From NCBI GenBank assembly GCA_965153455.1, contig OZ234494.1:9424001-9488000 (forward strand): a DNA stretch of 64,000 bases. Direction: 5' to 3'. Both the position numbers and the translations under genes were made by a program. How positions within the stretch are numbered: position 1 is the first letter of the stretch; every line of letters begins with the position of its first letter. Below are positions 23,790 through 36,383 of the stretch, piece after piece. Below the pieces are notes generated by a model. It worked only from the letters and a program-made list of their open reading frames with translations, was not told the DNA's origin and did no database searches. The DNA comes from Sphagnum compactum. Taxonomy: Eukaryota > Bryophyta > Sphagnopsida > Sphagnales.

Positions 23790-25170
23790 ACTGGTAAGTA
23801 AGTAAGTAAGTAGATCTGATGTCGTGCATGATATTTCTTGAACCGAGTTATTAGATCTCTGACTCTTTGTAAACTAAACGACATCACACAAAAAGACACA
23901 CATTTCATGCACTAAAAGTTCAGCATCACGGAAGGAAAGGAAAGGAAAGGAAAGGAAAGGAAAGGAAAAAAGATGGAAATTTTGTTTTTAAAAAAAACGT
24001 TAGGAAAAAAAAACACTAGAGTGGAATCCACCGCAAAATTAGGCCAGTTTTGTGGCCTGAAAGTGCGGGGTGACTGAGTGAGTGGGTGGGTGAGTGAGTT
24101 GTGGGCATAGTTAAAAGGGCATCTCTTTTGCAGCATAATAAAAATAATAAAAATAAAAAAATTAATAAATAAATAAAAATAATAAAAAACCTAAGTTATT
24201 AGTCCAGTACCTGAAATCCAATAGTTGGTGCTACCTATGTAACAGCTCATGATAGACAATAGACAATAGTGCTGATCAAAGCAAAGTGACAATCAAAATA
24301 ATACACATAATTAGAATAAATGAACTTCAAATACATGATAAGTAAAAACAAATGAACTTTTAAAAAGAAACAATTTTTGTTTTGCTTGAACAATTTATTT
24401 TATTTGCTTACCAAACTGAGCCAGACTTGAGAGTGAACCAAAAGCCATCAGCACACCATTCATTGGAAGCCCTAAGGAGGTTTCATCTTATAGCATATCC
24501 TTCAAAAGATAGGTCTTATAAGTGTAGGTAGGTAGGTAGGTAGGTAGGTAGGTAAATAGATAGGTAAATAAGTAAGGAGGGAAGAAATAGGTCTTATAAA
24601 TATATATAAGTAGATAAACAAATAGATAATTAATTAAAAAAGGAAGTAAGTAGATAGATAAATATATGGGATGTTGAGGCGATTGCTGTATTTACTTACA
24701 ATTGATTTTCAACACTTCTTTGTCAAATACTTATTTATTTTAGAAAATGACGTTCATCAGTTTTCAATTTAATAATTTTCCAAAATTTCAATAGTTTATA
24801 TATATTTATATAGTGAACAAACACCGACCAGCACACATCATCCATCCATTGAAAACTGGGTATGAAACAGTTGTGATGGATGAATCACAAACAGAAATTA
24901 CATGGGTTTCACTTCGGTAACGTAAAATATTGTTTTCCTGTTTACATATCATTCATCCATCATGGTGGGCTGATGTGAGTGTGGCTGGTTCATTATGGCC
25001 GAGCTGAGCTGAGCTGAGCCGAGCCGAGCTGCTGTCACACTAAGTGAGTGTAGTGACCTGGGGCAATCAAACCGTATCAAAGTCTAAAAACAAAACACAA
25101 CACAACACGGAAGCAAATTTGCTCACCAACTCTTCTCTCCAGGAAGGGGGGGGGGGGGGGTGGGGTTTTT
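23790..25170. repeat. Microsatellite-rich block
   Basis: A dense cluster of simple repeats: GTAA at 23790-23811, GGAAA (seven or more units) at 23932-23968, GTGA/GGGT at 24068-24100, AATA-type at 24135-24190, TAGG (eight units) at 24523-24555, TAGA/TAAA to 24665, and GAGCT/GAGCC at 25003-25030. A G15 run lies at 25146-25160. No gene was found. Confidence 0.8.
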
Positions 25171-25604
25171 AGGGTTTTTTAAAGCATTGATCGGAACGAA
25201 TCTTGACCTAATCTGATTGGAGTATAGATAATTTTAATATTATATTTTGTCAGGTAGGCAGGCAAGCAGGCTGCACTATGAAACTCAACTGCAGTTTTGT
25301 CCCTTAAATGTGTGTGTATATAATGCGAAGGAGATGGGGGGGTGGGGTTTGGGGTTTGTGGGTGGGTGAGTTAATGTGTACAAGTCTGGCATGAAGTATT
25401 ATTTTCAAATACACACAAATTAGACCATAGCACATGCTTCTGAACCTACTTGTTTCCAACACTCCAATTTCCCTCCCAAAAATGCAAAATAGAAAAAAGA
25501 AAATTAAAAAAAAATCCACATTTAGAGCTTTATTTCCCCCTCAAACCATGTAAAATGGGCCACTCCAAAATGGTGAATGTTATCAAAATCTCTTAAATTA
25601 GGTC

Positions 25605-25920
25605 TCAATAGTTTTAAGTACTTGTTGGGTAGTAGGTACTTTTTATTTTGAAGCATTGATGATAGATAACCAAGTGATTGTTTGGGTCAATAGTTAAGTA
25701 CTATGTGTGGCTCTATTTTTAAGCATTAGTTAGTGGTGACCAAGTGATAGTTAGGTAAGTAGTTAAGTACTTGGGTGGCTCTATATTAAGCATTAGTGGC
25801 AACCTAGTTATATTGGGGTCAATAGTTAAGTACTTGGGTGAGTCTATGTTAATCATAAGTAGTAACCCATTTGATTTTTGAATCTATAGTTAAGTACTTG
25901 GGTGCCTCTATTAATACTAA
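25605..25920. repeat. ~65-bp degenerate minisatellite
   Basis: TAGTTAAGTACT recurs at 25691, 25760, 25823 and 25887 with an earlier relative near 25612. Each copy is followed by (t)gggtg-ctctat and a ttaagcattag-like block. Copies are 63-79 bp apart and well diverged, so the array is old. Confidence 0.75.
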
Positions 25921-25929
25921 GGAAGTGAT

Positions 25930-27725
25930 ATTAAGGTCAAAGCAAACAATTATTTAAGTGTTTTTCTTTTTTACATATATTTTTTGATTTAAAAAGATTT
26001 ATGGTCCAAACTCATCCTCGTATGCAAACCACCCCGACGGTGATGACGATTGCAAAGTATGCCACAATCCTTTTGATATTTGCATTCCATAATTGTGTCA
26101 ATATGGTCGCTCAATCATGAATTTTCAAGGGTGGCTTCTAGGGTATTTGTTTCTCTAACTTTCACCTTGTTTGAAGAACAAACTTTCCTGAAACTGCAAC
26201 CGCACCTTCCCCATGAAAAGCTCGTGCATACCAAGGAATTTGGGTAGTTGTCCATATAACTCATAACAAATTATGTTCATGCCAGCATACCAAACAACAA
26301 AAGCGTCGTGTAAGTAAGTACCCCCTTAAGTAAGGAGAGAGGTTGTGGTGCCATTCTCTCATTTATTTATGTCCCGGGGCCCCATTGTTGTAGTATATTT
26401 TAATGAACTAAAGTAGATCCCACAATTCTAGGTTTAGGGTTTAGGTTGCGGTTTGAGGCGTGGCCATCAATTATGACACAAGATTTTACAAAAGTAATCC
26501 AAAGATGTATGTGCTCCCAACATTTTATTTTTTTAGGGTTGGTTTTATTTTTTCCCCAATTAAATTTTTTTTCAATAATTTCAGAAATGTATTTTTTCTA
26601 AGGAATATTTTTTCAAAAAGCTAATGAAATAATTGCAAATATATCAATTCTCAAAATGGAATCCTCAAAAATTAATTAATTATTTGACAAACATGTATCA
26701 ATGTGGTGAAGGTACTATGGTATGGATGTTATTGACACGGGTACAAAATGGATACAAAGCGGGTATTGCCTCTCTCAGCTCATACCAGAATAATGGTCGG
26801 GTCATTGCTACGAATGTTGATACTTGATACCAGGTGCAATCCTAAGTTATATATATACACTAGAGCAATGCTCGTATGTAGTTATGTACTACTGCTTTAA
26901 AGCAAAGACAAGCAGCCGCCTGCCTGCCTGCCCACTGGCCGGCCGGCCCGCCGTGCGAAGGAGCTATGAAGAAGGTGTTCTGTTTCTTCGGTTTTTTCTA
27001 AATACCCGTCGTCACCAAAGAAAACAAAAAAAGAAAGGCAACAATCATGCAACTGCAAGTCAGTCAAGGCCATATTTAAAATTAAAAAAAAACTCATATG
27101 CGGAAATTGCATGTACATCGTCATCATCCGGCTGTCTGTCTGTCGACCCAAACAAACAAGAAAAAAGAAAGAAAAAAGGGGGCATGACTTATATATATAT
27201 AAAATATTATACAACAACCACAACCACCTCTGCAAGCAACCCCAAAAAAAAAAAAAAAAAACTTTCCAAAATCTTGAACGGACAAACAGATGATGATGGG
27301 ATGATGACCCGTATGATCACATTGTCAACTAGACTCTCCCGAAGAATTTTTTTTTTTTGCATCAATGGGGTTGTTGTGTGCTGTCCGTCTGACTTCAACA
27401 CACTTTGATGAGTTCGTGTTTCGGTTGAAAGCCCCATCCCACCCACATGGGAATTTTTTTAAAAAAAAAACAAAGAAAAAGAGAGTATCTGAATGCAATA
27501 GGAACATGATAAGTTGTTCTTGTCGACTACAATAGACAAAACCCAAGTGAATTGAAAACAATCCAAAGGGGCTCGCTCTTGCCTTCTTTCTGGCATGCTC
27601 TAGTCTCTTGAGTCTTTCGACGTCAAACGAAAATGCTTTTGTTCTCTCTTTCAGTAAGCCACTATGAGCTTAGATGCCACGTTTGCTTTTTCCGGAAACG
27701 AAGACCTATCCGGCTGCATTTCCCT
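25930..27725. other. No gene recognised
   Basis: Frames on both strands between 26824 and 27561 are long but low-complexity (poly-K, Cys/Ser-rich) and overlap A-runs and TA/CAAC microsatellites. None shows a domain. A GC-rich patch (gcctgcctgcctgccc, ggccggccggcccg) occurs at 26916-26953. Confidence 0.4.
26428..26445 (+). repeat. Short telomere-like sequence
   Basis: The sequence ctaGGTTTAGGGTTTAGG contains about two units of the plant telomere repeat TTTAGGG. Tracts this short occur at random or as telo-box promoter elements, and no adjacent gene was found. Confidence 0.4.
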
Positions 27726-27729
27726 TTGT

Positions 27730-28043
27730 TCCGGATCTACTTTTCTTTGAGATCTACGAGTGTATGCTACCACCCTCAAGAGCTGAAAATTGCCAAGCAA
27801 TATAGCAAACTCCATAGGAAGGAATATGCTTTTTAAATTTAAAAAAAATAAAATTAAATGAGCCAATTAGAATTTGCCAAGCAATATAGCAAACTCCATA
27901 GGAAGGAATATGCTTTTTAAATTTTTTAAATTTTTTTTAAAAAGCATATTCCTTCCTATGGAGTTTGCTATATTGCTTGGCAATTTTCAGCTCTTGAGGG
28001 TGGTAGCATACACTCGTAGATCTCAAAGAAAAGTAGATCCGGA
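27730..28043. repeat. 108-bp-arm inverted repeat with extra internal copy
   Basis: The left arm 27730-27837 (starting TCCGGATCTACTTTTC) is the reverse complement of the right arm 27936-28043 with no mismatch that I could see. The ~98-bp spacer contains a third, direct-orientation copy of the left arm's inner half (27874-27922, TTGCCAAGCAATATAGC). The right arm can therefore pair either with the outer left arm or with the inner copy, leaving a loop of under 20 nt. Arm identity implies a recent event. No gene overlaps, and the arms have no transposon-like ends. Confidence 0.85.
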
Positions 28044-28049
28044 GCAAAT

Positions 28050-31000
28050 TTTCTAATTATCTCATTTAATTATTTTTTTAAAATTAAAATTTTAATTCTA
28101 AGATTTTTTTAAAAAGACCCTTAAATGGGCATTTTACTCGAATGTCACCGCATTCTCCTTATGTATGGTTATCTAAAAAATTTCTACAAACATATTTCCT
28201 CGTACCTAAGAAGACTTGAGTTGGTTTAAAGATTTTGTGGTTCCTACGGAAAATTGGGGGTTTGGTAGCGGAAATAAAAAAGAGTGGAAAATCTGGGTTT
28301 GGGTTTCTTGAGGGCTAAACCTTGGAGCTTGACAAAACACTAAAAATATGTGCCAAGAGTAATAATACATGAAGCCAGAATGAAAGATCAAGTAATGTAG
28401 TGTTCGGTGGGCTACCCAATCACCTCTCTTCAAATTAGGTGGTGTTTTGACTTCCACAAAGTCTCGTTGCGGTGGGACCATGATTTGCGGGGGGTGAGGG
28501 AGGGCGTAAAGGCATATATGGTGACCGAGACTTTGTTAAAAAAGAAAAAGAACCAACATGGGCCCCTAACCCGCCGGAACGGGATTCAAAACTTTAGATG
28601 TGAATTGAAAACAATCCCCCCGACCTCAAGAAAATTTAGATGATCATGCGCGGAAATTAGGGGTTATATGTATGATGTGTCAAAATTCCCTGAAGATAAT
28701 TCTCTTTCTTGGTTCTTACTCATATGCTTGTTCAGTTTGGGCTTCGGCCGTGTTTTACAAATGCGCGTGTGCGTGTGTGCATGTGTGAGTGTGCGTAAGG
28801 GGAGGAGGGGGGGGGGTTGAGACGTGTTTCACATGCACACATGCAAAGCTAGTGTGAAATGGATTGGAAAGCTGACCGAGCAAAGATTCAAGGTTCATGA
28901 TATGCTTTTGAGAGAGTGTTGTTGACGTGTTGTTTTTTTTTTTCCCCTTTCGTGGGTTTCAGGGTTATGTGTTGGTGGGATGAGCTTGAGGCAAGTGTAT
29001 GTCTCCTCCCGTCTTTTGATACTTAATAGCTTCCCTTTCCCTCCCCCCCCCCCCAAAACAAACACAAAACAAGGTTGATTGTGGCATCATTTTAAATGGT
29101 CCCTAATTCAAACAACAAATGAATTGATGTTTTGTCCAACTATTCATCATACATGGGTTTTCCATACAATAAAATAACCTAATTCAAACAACATTTGAAT
29201 TGATGTTTTTTCCAACTATCATGATTCATATGGGTTTTCTATACAAGAAAATAACTAAGTAAATTATTTTGGGAAGATTTGTTTAGGATACATTAACTCC
29301 TTGTGATATGATCTTGTGATCCGAGGTATCTATTCATTACCTTGAGCGTGGCTACATGTTGTAGACTAATAGTGGGCAAAAAAAGTGGCAAATCTTGTAC
29401 ATAGTCCACGTTGCAACTTTCCCCGTTTTAGCTACCTTTCTCAAAACCTCGACTACGGGGCTTTGTGTGAAGAAGATGAAAGGTAGATTGGATAGTGCTT
29501 GATAGAAGGTATTTAGTGTCTTTCCGAAAGGTATTCATCCAAGATTCTCTTTATCTCAATTATTGGAAGGAGGAAAAAAAAGGATTACACCGATTTATTC
29601 AAGTCAACATTGCAGTCGGTTCCTTCCCCCCCCCCCCCTCCCCCAAGAAATGGTAAAAAGCCCAATAGTAAGGGATTTTTAAATTTTATGTTGAGTCTTC
29701 TTAAATCCTGTCCATAATGTTTATTTATCTAATTATTGCCCAAAAAAATCAAAAGATTAGAATATCAAGAGTTTTTTTGGGAATATTTGTGAGGAAATCA
29801 ATTTAAAATAATTTTTGATGGTTAAATATTCCTCAAATTGTGGTCTCAACTTATTATTCCCTTGGGAAAAAGAGGCCTCAAGATAGTTGAAAATTTGTTA
29901 GAGTTTCATAGTCACTTAACCATTTCAAAGTATATATTCCTCAATATTGTGATATCTAAACTTTGGTGAAAATTTCCCAAAAAATGAGGAAAATTAGTCA
30001 AAATTACACTAGAAAAAATAAGAACTTCCCAAAAGTATCCCAATTTTTTCTTGGGAAAAAAAAAAGCACTACTCACTTTGGTGACTTTAAGAATATTAAG
30101 CCAAGTAAACTTTATTCTACTAAGGTGTCCACCCCCGCCCCCCATGCTATGTAGGTATTGATCTTTTGTCCAATGAGACATCCATCTGTATCATCAACAT
30201 TGGCCATTGCCCAACCCCAAACAAGATAGGTTCCAATGTTGGTTGACATTGCATGTTACAATAGAGAGATGTGGGGATATCCTCCCAAATGAAATTTTGT
30301 TATCATCCTATGTGATTTGTTTGGTTTGCAACCTTTGGATTTCCCATAGCAAAAAAGCAAAGCCGCATTATTTGGTACCTAGTCGAGCTTCATGTGATGT
30401 ATGTATTTTGTTGTTGCCACTTGAGGAGGGGTTAAAGGATAAGTTTGTACATAGTTTTGTAAGGGGGATAATGGTGGGTCTATAGTAAATTATTTGAAGT
30501 CATATTTTGTGGCTTTACCTTCAAGAACATCGTCACCCGGCACTTGTGAAGATGGAATTCCAAAATATCTCATTGCTACATCCGTAACCCCAAGTGCCCT
30601 CCCTCCCCATGGCCTGAATAACCATTGGTTCATGACATGGGTTTTTCCCAAAAGATTTAACACATGTTTCAAATTGGTTGCATCCATCCACACGTCAACA
30701 ATTCATGTCAACAATTGCATCATTCCTTTCCTTGGGGGTGAGGGTTAGGGGAAGGTGGGGAAATTTGGACAACACTTATATAGGTCACCAAATTTTATTT
30801 AAAGAGAAAGATGGGGGACACATGTTGAATGAAGTACATCCATTTGCATCATCCTCATCAAGTCCATCAACAAACCCATGTTCTCGCCAAGACCGTTGTA
30901 CTTACAAAGGCATTACACCACTACTATGGAGAAATCTCAAAGAGCCCATTTAGAAACCGTGGAAATAAAAAAAAGGAGAAGAAGATAGGGTATTTTGTCA

Positions 31001-31375
31001 TGGGTATTGTTTGATGAAAGACACCCAAATTGGAGGTGGAAATGTAGCCACCATTCATGTCCGGTGCACACTACAAAATCTTCGACTCTCTTAATTTTAT
31101 TTTATTATTATTATTAATTTTTAGGGCTTCTCTCCCCCAACAAAAAAGTTATAGTAGACATCCATGACATGCACACAATCTCATTAATTCGTTCAAATGT
31201 ATATCTCTCACACTCTTGAGGGTAGAACAACTTTGAAGTTAGGGCAAGAATTGAAGCTTTATGTGCATGTTCTTGTGTTTGTATATGAGTGTGTGGTGTG
31301 TGCATGTGTTGTATAAGATTTTTTTTTTTGGGTTTGGGTGATTTTCAATTTAGTGAGCTCCTAGTGGTGGTGGTG
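28050..31375. other. No gene recognised; one 76-bp tandem duplication
   Basis: A two-unit direct repeat begins CTAATTCAAACAACA at 29103 and 29179. C runs occur at 29043-29054 and 29626-29638, and a GT/GC-rich patch at 28762-28800. Frames at 30207-30485 (plus) and 30490-30693 (minus, containing GVTDVAMRYFGIPSSQVPG) look more protein-like than their surroundings but match no family I know. They could be a transposon fragment. Confidence 0.4.
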
Positions 31376-31439
31376 GTTTGTTTTATTTTTGCAAATGAAT
31401 GTCTCTCTATAATGTGAAAAAACCTTAGCAAATTTTTCA

Positions 31440-32180
31440 ATAATAAAAACCGATTGAAAATATTTTCATCCCAAATGAATGGCAAACCTTAGCAAAAATT
31501 TCAGTAATAAAAAAGCATAGAAAAGCATTGTTTTTCCATCCCAAATGAATGGCTTGCACTTTGAAAAACCTTCACAAATAATTTTCCTAAAAATACATAA
31601 AGCACAAAGGAAAAAAGCAAACTTTGTATTTTTTTGTCGCAAATTAATGAATGAGTCACACAAATTGAATAAAACACCTTCACAAAATTCTTTCCCTAGA
31701 AGAAAGCACAAAAGAAACCCCCCCCCCCTCCCCCCAAAAAGTTTTTGCTTCCCAAATGTATGACTTGCAAAAAATTGTTTTTTAAAAAAGATCACAACCT
31801 TTGTGTTTTTGTCCCAAATGAATGATTCACAAATTTTAAATAAACTTCCAAATGAATGATTAATTTTTATTTTTTTCTTGGGTTTGTTCCAAACAAATGA
31901 TTTGCACAATTTAGATAAACCTTCACAAATATTATTCTTTCACCAAATGAATGAAACAACTTGCTCGAACAATAAATTAATGTAAATACACCTTTGGAAA
32001 GTAGTTTTCTCCCAAATTAAATGATTGAAAGAACTTGCACAAATGTAAACAAACCTTGACAAATAAGTTTTCTCACAAACAAAATGAATGTAAAACTCAC
32101 ACAAATAATGCAAAAAAAAGCTTAACAAATTGTCCTTTGTTTTCCTCCAAATGAACCAACAAAGGAAAAACTTGTACACA
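31440..32180. repeat. Degenerate tandem array of ~70-bp units
   Basis: The motif (c)ccaaatgaatga, often followed by ttgcac-aa-tt--a-aaaccttcacaaat, recurs near 31471, 31541, 31639, 31752, 31813, 31848, 31888, 31942, 32011 and 32088 with irregular spacing. On the minus strand it encodes repeated C-SFIWDK-like peptides within the open frame 31466-31909. A C-rich run interrupts it at 31718-31735. It looks like an old, strongly diverged minisatellite. Confidence 0.65.
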
Positions 32181-32739
32181 ATATAACAAAACTCACTTGG
32201 AACCATGGTTTTTTTAAAAATTAAAATTGTGTGATATAAAATTTAAAAATTTAAGAAAATTTCCCCAAAAACAAATAGCAAATCTAGTCGAAGAATTTAC
32301 ACTAGTAAAAAAAAATCGAAAAATGGGGAAAAGTTTGGGTCCAAAAAACCACCAAATGCGGCAACCCCCTTTCTTCACCCCGTTCCCGGCCAAAATGAAA
32401 AAAAGTCACTTGAATCCCCGCCTGCCCCCCCCCACCCCCGAATTTTGCGATATAAAGAAAATTACGAAAATTTCCCCATTTTGTCACCCCAAGGCTCCCA
32501 GAAAGAAAACAAAAGAAAAGAGATTTTAATTTAATTTAATTTAATTTGATTTAAAAATAACTTGGAAAAAAGAGAAGAAAAGAAAATTAGATTAAAATAA
32601 TAATTTTGAAAAAAACAAAAAAAAAAAAACCCCCCAACATGAACTTGAAAGTTTGGAACCCCAAAAAGAAAAAAAGAAGAAAATTTCTTCAAAAAAAAGA
32701 AAAAAAAAAACTCTGGTTTTGGGGGGGGGGTGTGGGGGT

Positions 32740-33669
32740 GCCGTATCGCCGCTGCTGCCGCCGATCTTCTTCCTTCTTCCTCTTGCACTGCGCTATGCTT
32801 TGCTTATCGCTACTGTTGCCGCTGCTTTTGCTGCGTCGTTGCTGGGTTGCTGCTACCGCTGCTGCACTTCCCCCTGCGTGCCTGCCCGCCTGCCTCGGTC
32901 TTCTTCTCTCCTCCCTCTTCTGTCTTCTTTGCCGTTGCGTTTTCTCTCTTCTACTATCCTCCACAATCCGCACATGCAAACGAGTTCCTTGTCCAGAAGA
33001 AGCTGCGCTGGCTGCTGAAGAAAGAAAGAAAGAAAGAAAGAAGGGAAGGACTGACGGAAGGAGTCGGAGTCATAGCCGTCCGCCCGCCCACCCGTCCGCC
33101 CGCCCACCCGTCCGCCCGTCATCGCTCCAGAACTACCTAGCGACTACGCGTTTGTGCCCGTCGGTCTTGTGTTGTGAGAGAGTAGAGTGAAGGTGAAGAA
33201 GAAGAAGAAGAAGAAGAAGAGAAGGGTTTGTTCATTATCGGGACTTTTCTTCCTTTTCTTTCCCCCTTGTTGTGGATCTCGTTTTTGTTCCCTCTCTTTT
33301 GTGTGCGTGCGGCGGCGGGAAGAGACATAGAGACGGAGAGAGGCGAATTTCGGTGGAGTATTTGTTTGTTTCTGTGGGGGAAAAGGAAGTCCCGGGAGCT
33401 TTCTTTCGGTTCATGATGATGGATTTCTTTGTGGCTTCTTGTACTTCTTCTTCGCGATGATTCTGGCTGCGTTTTTGAAGAAGGAAGAAGAGATACTTCG
33501 TACTGAAAGAGAGAGAGAAGAAGAAGAAGAAGAAGAAGAAGAAACGGGAAAGTGTGTGCTTGTGCAGACGAAACCGGATTTGCTGCTTTTGCGTGCTCTT
33601 TCTTTCTTTCTTGTTGATGAACGGCGGCACGTTGGAACAACACTCGACAAGAGAGAGAGATTGCTGCTA
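32740..33669 (+). promoter_or_regulatory. Probable promoter and non-coding leader exon of the RING-H2 gene
   Basis: GC content rises sharply here, and the stretch is rich in CT, GAA (33198-33222, 33518-33543), GAAA (33019-33043) and TTTC (33600s, 33690s) tracts, as in plant 5' leaders. A repeated cgtccgcccgcccacc block lies at 33079-33118. A donor-like sequence CTGCTAG|GTATTA near 33669-33670 could end a leader exon. The start codon is 2.7 kb downstream, so at least one leader intron is implied. Many overlapping low-complexity frames here are not counted as genes. This link is inferred from composition and position only. Confidence 0.45.
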
Positions 33670-36383
33670 GGTATTACTACATACACCGTCTCTTTCTTTC
33701 TTTCTTTCGTTCTTTGTTTTTCTCTCTGGTTTGTCTGTCTTTCCTGTCTTCTTGTTGGAATCTCTTTCTATCTTTCGGTCTTTGGCTCTTTCTTCCGATT
33801 CTATCGGTTCTATGTGCTCTACTTGTTGGTGTTTCAAGCATCAATCGCCTCAGTCATCATTCTTGTGAAAGAAAGATCGGCGAACATCATCGGCTTGTTG
33901 GTTCTGGAGCCATCTTTCCAACGGTGGGTGGGAGGAAGGAAGGAAGGAAAAAAGGAGAGTCCTCTTTTCCTTCCTTGGAGAAGTTTTTTGTTGTTGTGGT
34001 ACACACAGCATGCTATGTATGTACGTATGGATTGTAGTAGCCTTTTCTTAGTTAGGAAAACAGACAGATCTGTATGCATGTCTGTTGTGCCTGTGACGTG
34101 CAGCTCATAGGGCTGTCTTCCTTCTTCGCAAAGGAGTATTTTTTAGTGATATTCAGATCATGGGTGATGCATCTCCTGGCTTTCTTGGTGATTGGTTTGT
34201 TAGCTACAAATCATTCTGTTTTATGGTGTCATCCTGTGTAAGATGCAAGAGGGTTGCTTCAGTGGGTGTGCTTTCTTTGAGGGCCTTGATTTGGCTTTGT
34301 AGGTGTCTCTATGTATTGCACCTTTCATGCCCTTGAGTGCTGCCACAGTCCCCAAAGCTACAAAGAGCACTGTATGTGTGCATGTTGACTGTTTTGAAAT
34401 ACATATAATTTGGTGTTCTCCTCACCTCTGGCATCTACTCCTCCACACAGATTGCCTTCTCTGTTGTGATGTGGGTGTTCTCTCTGCATGTATTCTCTGT
34501 TGCTGTAAGGCAGAGAATAATAAGTTACTAGAGCAGGAAATCACTTTGCAGAATCCTTTCATCTTCTCTTGCTGAAGCAAGTAGGTTTATGGGCATTGGA
34601 AAAATCAGGAGACTGATTTCATATGATCCCTGCACAATGCAGAAGGCATTCATTCAATGTGTTTGATTTGTCTTCCAGCTATTCCTTTTAGAAGGGTGCC
34701 CTTTTTTGCAATGTTTTGAGGTCCGATAACAGTGTCAGAATTGATGTGTGCAGTTTGCAGGTGTGATCATCAGGCAAGAGCAGGCTTTTGCACTGGGCAT
34801 CCATCATCACAAGGGAAGAAGAACTTTGGCTGTTAAAAGCCAATGTTTAGTAGGTCAGCAGGCAGCCTTATCTGGACCACCTCTGTTTTTCTTCTGGTCT
34901 TTTGCCTCTTTTATGGTGCTTGATAGAAAACTGTTGTAGCTAAATGATTACAGGATCCCTTTGGTGAGACATGGCAAAACATGAGAATTGAATGGTATGT
35001 CTTGTATTCAGAAAATGTGTGCAGCAAATTTAGTCTTTGGTTCTGGATGTTGGCAGTGCAATAAGCACACAAGTATTTGGTGTGGGATGCATTGATCTGC
35101 TTTGGTGAAAAGCTATGTCTCAGTTATCAGACTAAACTTGCAGAAGACTCCCTAGCAATTTCATGGGATTGCCCTAGTGGAATTCTCCTAAATGTACTGT
35201 AATGTTGACAGTTTTGGTTGTCTCCCTTGGTTCATGATATTGAGAACCAACCCCTGTTGTTCTTATGCATAGGACATAGTATTTGCAAGGACTTTGGGGA
35301 GCCAGTCACTTGCCTATGTGACTTGTCAGGTCACACAAGTCTGTGCAGCAGGACCAAACCTGCTGCTGAAGCTTTATGTGGTTGATAGGCAGTCAAAACT
35401 GTGATCTGTTGGTGCTGGTTTCTATCAAGGAGATACCTCACTGTAGCCATGCCAAGATAATAGCTGCCTCTGCTTTTGTGGCATATGATTTACATATTTG
35501 ACAAGAAACATTGATTGTGTGTAGATATTTTTTGTTATGTATATGCATGTGTGTCCCTTGCGTTGTCCATGAGGTGGTGACTGCATTTTTTTGGCTGGTT
35601 GCTGGGATGTAGTGGCAATGACTGTAATGATCAGGGGTGACAAGGCCCTTTTTTTAGTCCTTTCAAGGACTGAGGATTTTTCTTACAGTCAGTTTTACAT
35701 CAGTTGCAAACCATCCCACATCTTGCACCACTACTCGGAGCTAATGAAGCCAGTGGAGATAGTATGGTAGCTGGTCACTACCATACTTGTTCCTGTTGAA
35801 GGTTACTGAACAGGTGTGTGACTGTCACTGTTGTTCAAACTGCTCCTTAGTTTTTAGGGTTGAATCTGTTTGCAGAAATGTTGTTGGATGTAAATCTCTA
35901 TATCCCTATCATTAGGTCATTTCTCGGTTTTATTCATGTTGACTTTAATTATCTCTCGATATCCTCCATTTTCATGATGTATTGTTCCATTGAAATCCTC
36001 CAAGGTTGGAGCACATTGGTTGAAGAGTTGGATTGTGTACTGGATGTTGGTGTTTCCCCTAAGCCTGATTCAGATTTGTGCTTTGCATTAAGGGCCGACC
36101 TATTGCAACCCACTGCCTCTCCAAAAAATTTCACTATTTCAGTCATATCTTTGATGTTGGCTGGTATCTGACATGTTTGCATGCACTTTATGTTTTCTTG
36201 AATCTGTCTGGTTCTTATGGAATTCATGTGGTTGTGGTTTGGCATCCAGCCAGTGGAGATTGTGGATACCCACATACCAACTTCATTGAGGAGGAATAAG
36301 ACACTGGGCCTTGAAAGTGGAGGAAATTGGAGGACTGGTGCCAAGCTAACTGAAAGCTTTGTTGTGATCATTGGTGTTATAAC
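33670..36383 (+). other. Probable leader intron(s) and 5' UTR of the RING-H2 gene
   Basis: T- and GT-rich sequence without plausible coding frames, typical of a plant intron. In-frame stops (for example TGA at 36351) precede the ATG at 36384, so the coding region does not extend upstream in this frame. The exact acceptor before the start codon was not determined. Confidence 0.4.

Noticed and set aside
32606-34110. Many overlapping frames up to 223 codons in all frames
   Set aside because: Low-complexity, GC- and CT-rich leader-like DNA with microsatellites; no frame shows a domain, and the real coding region starts at 36384.
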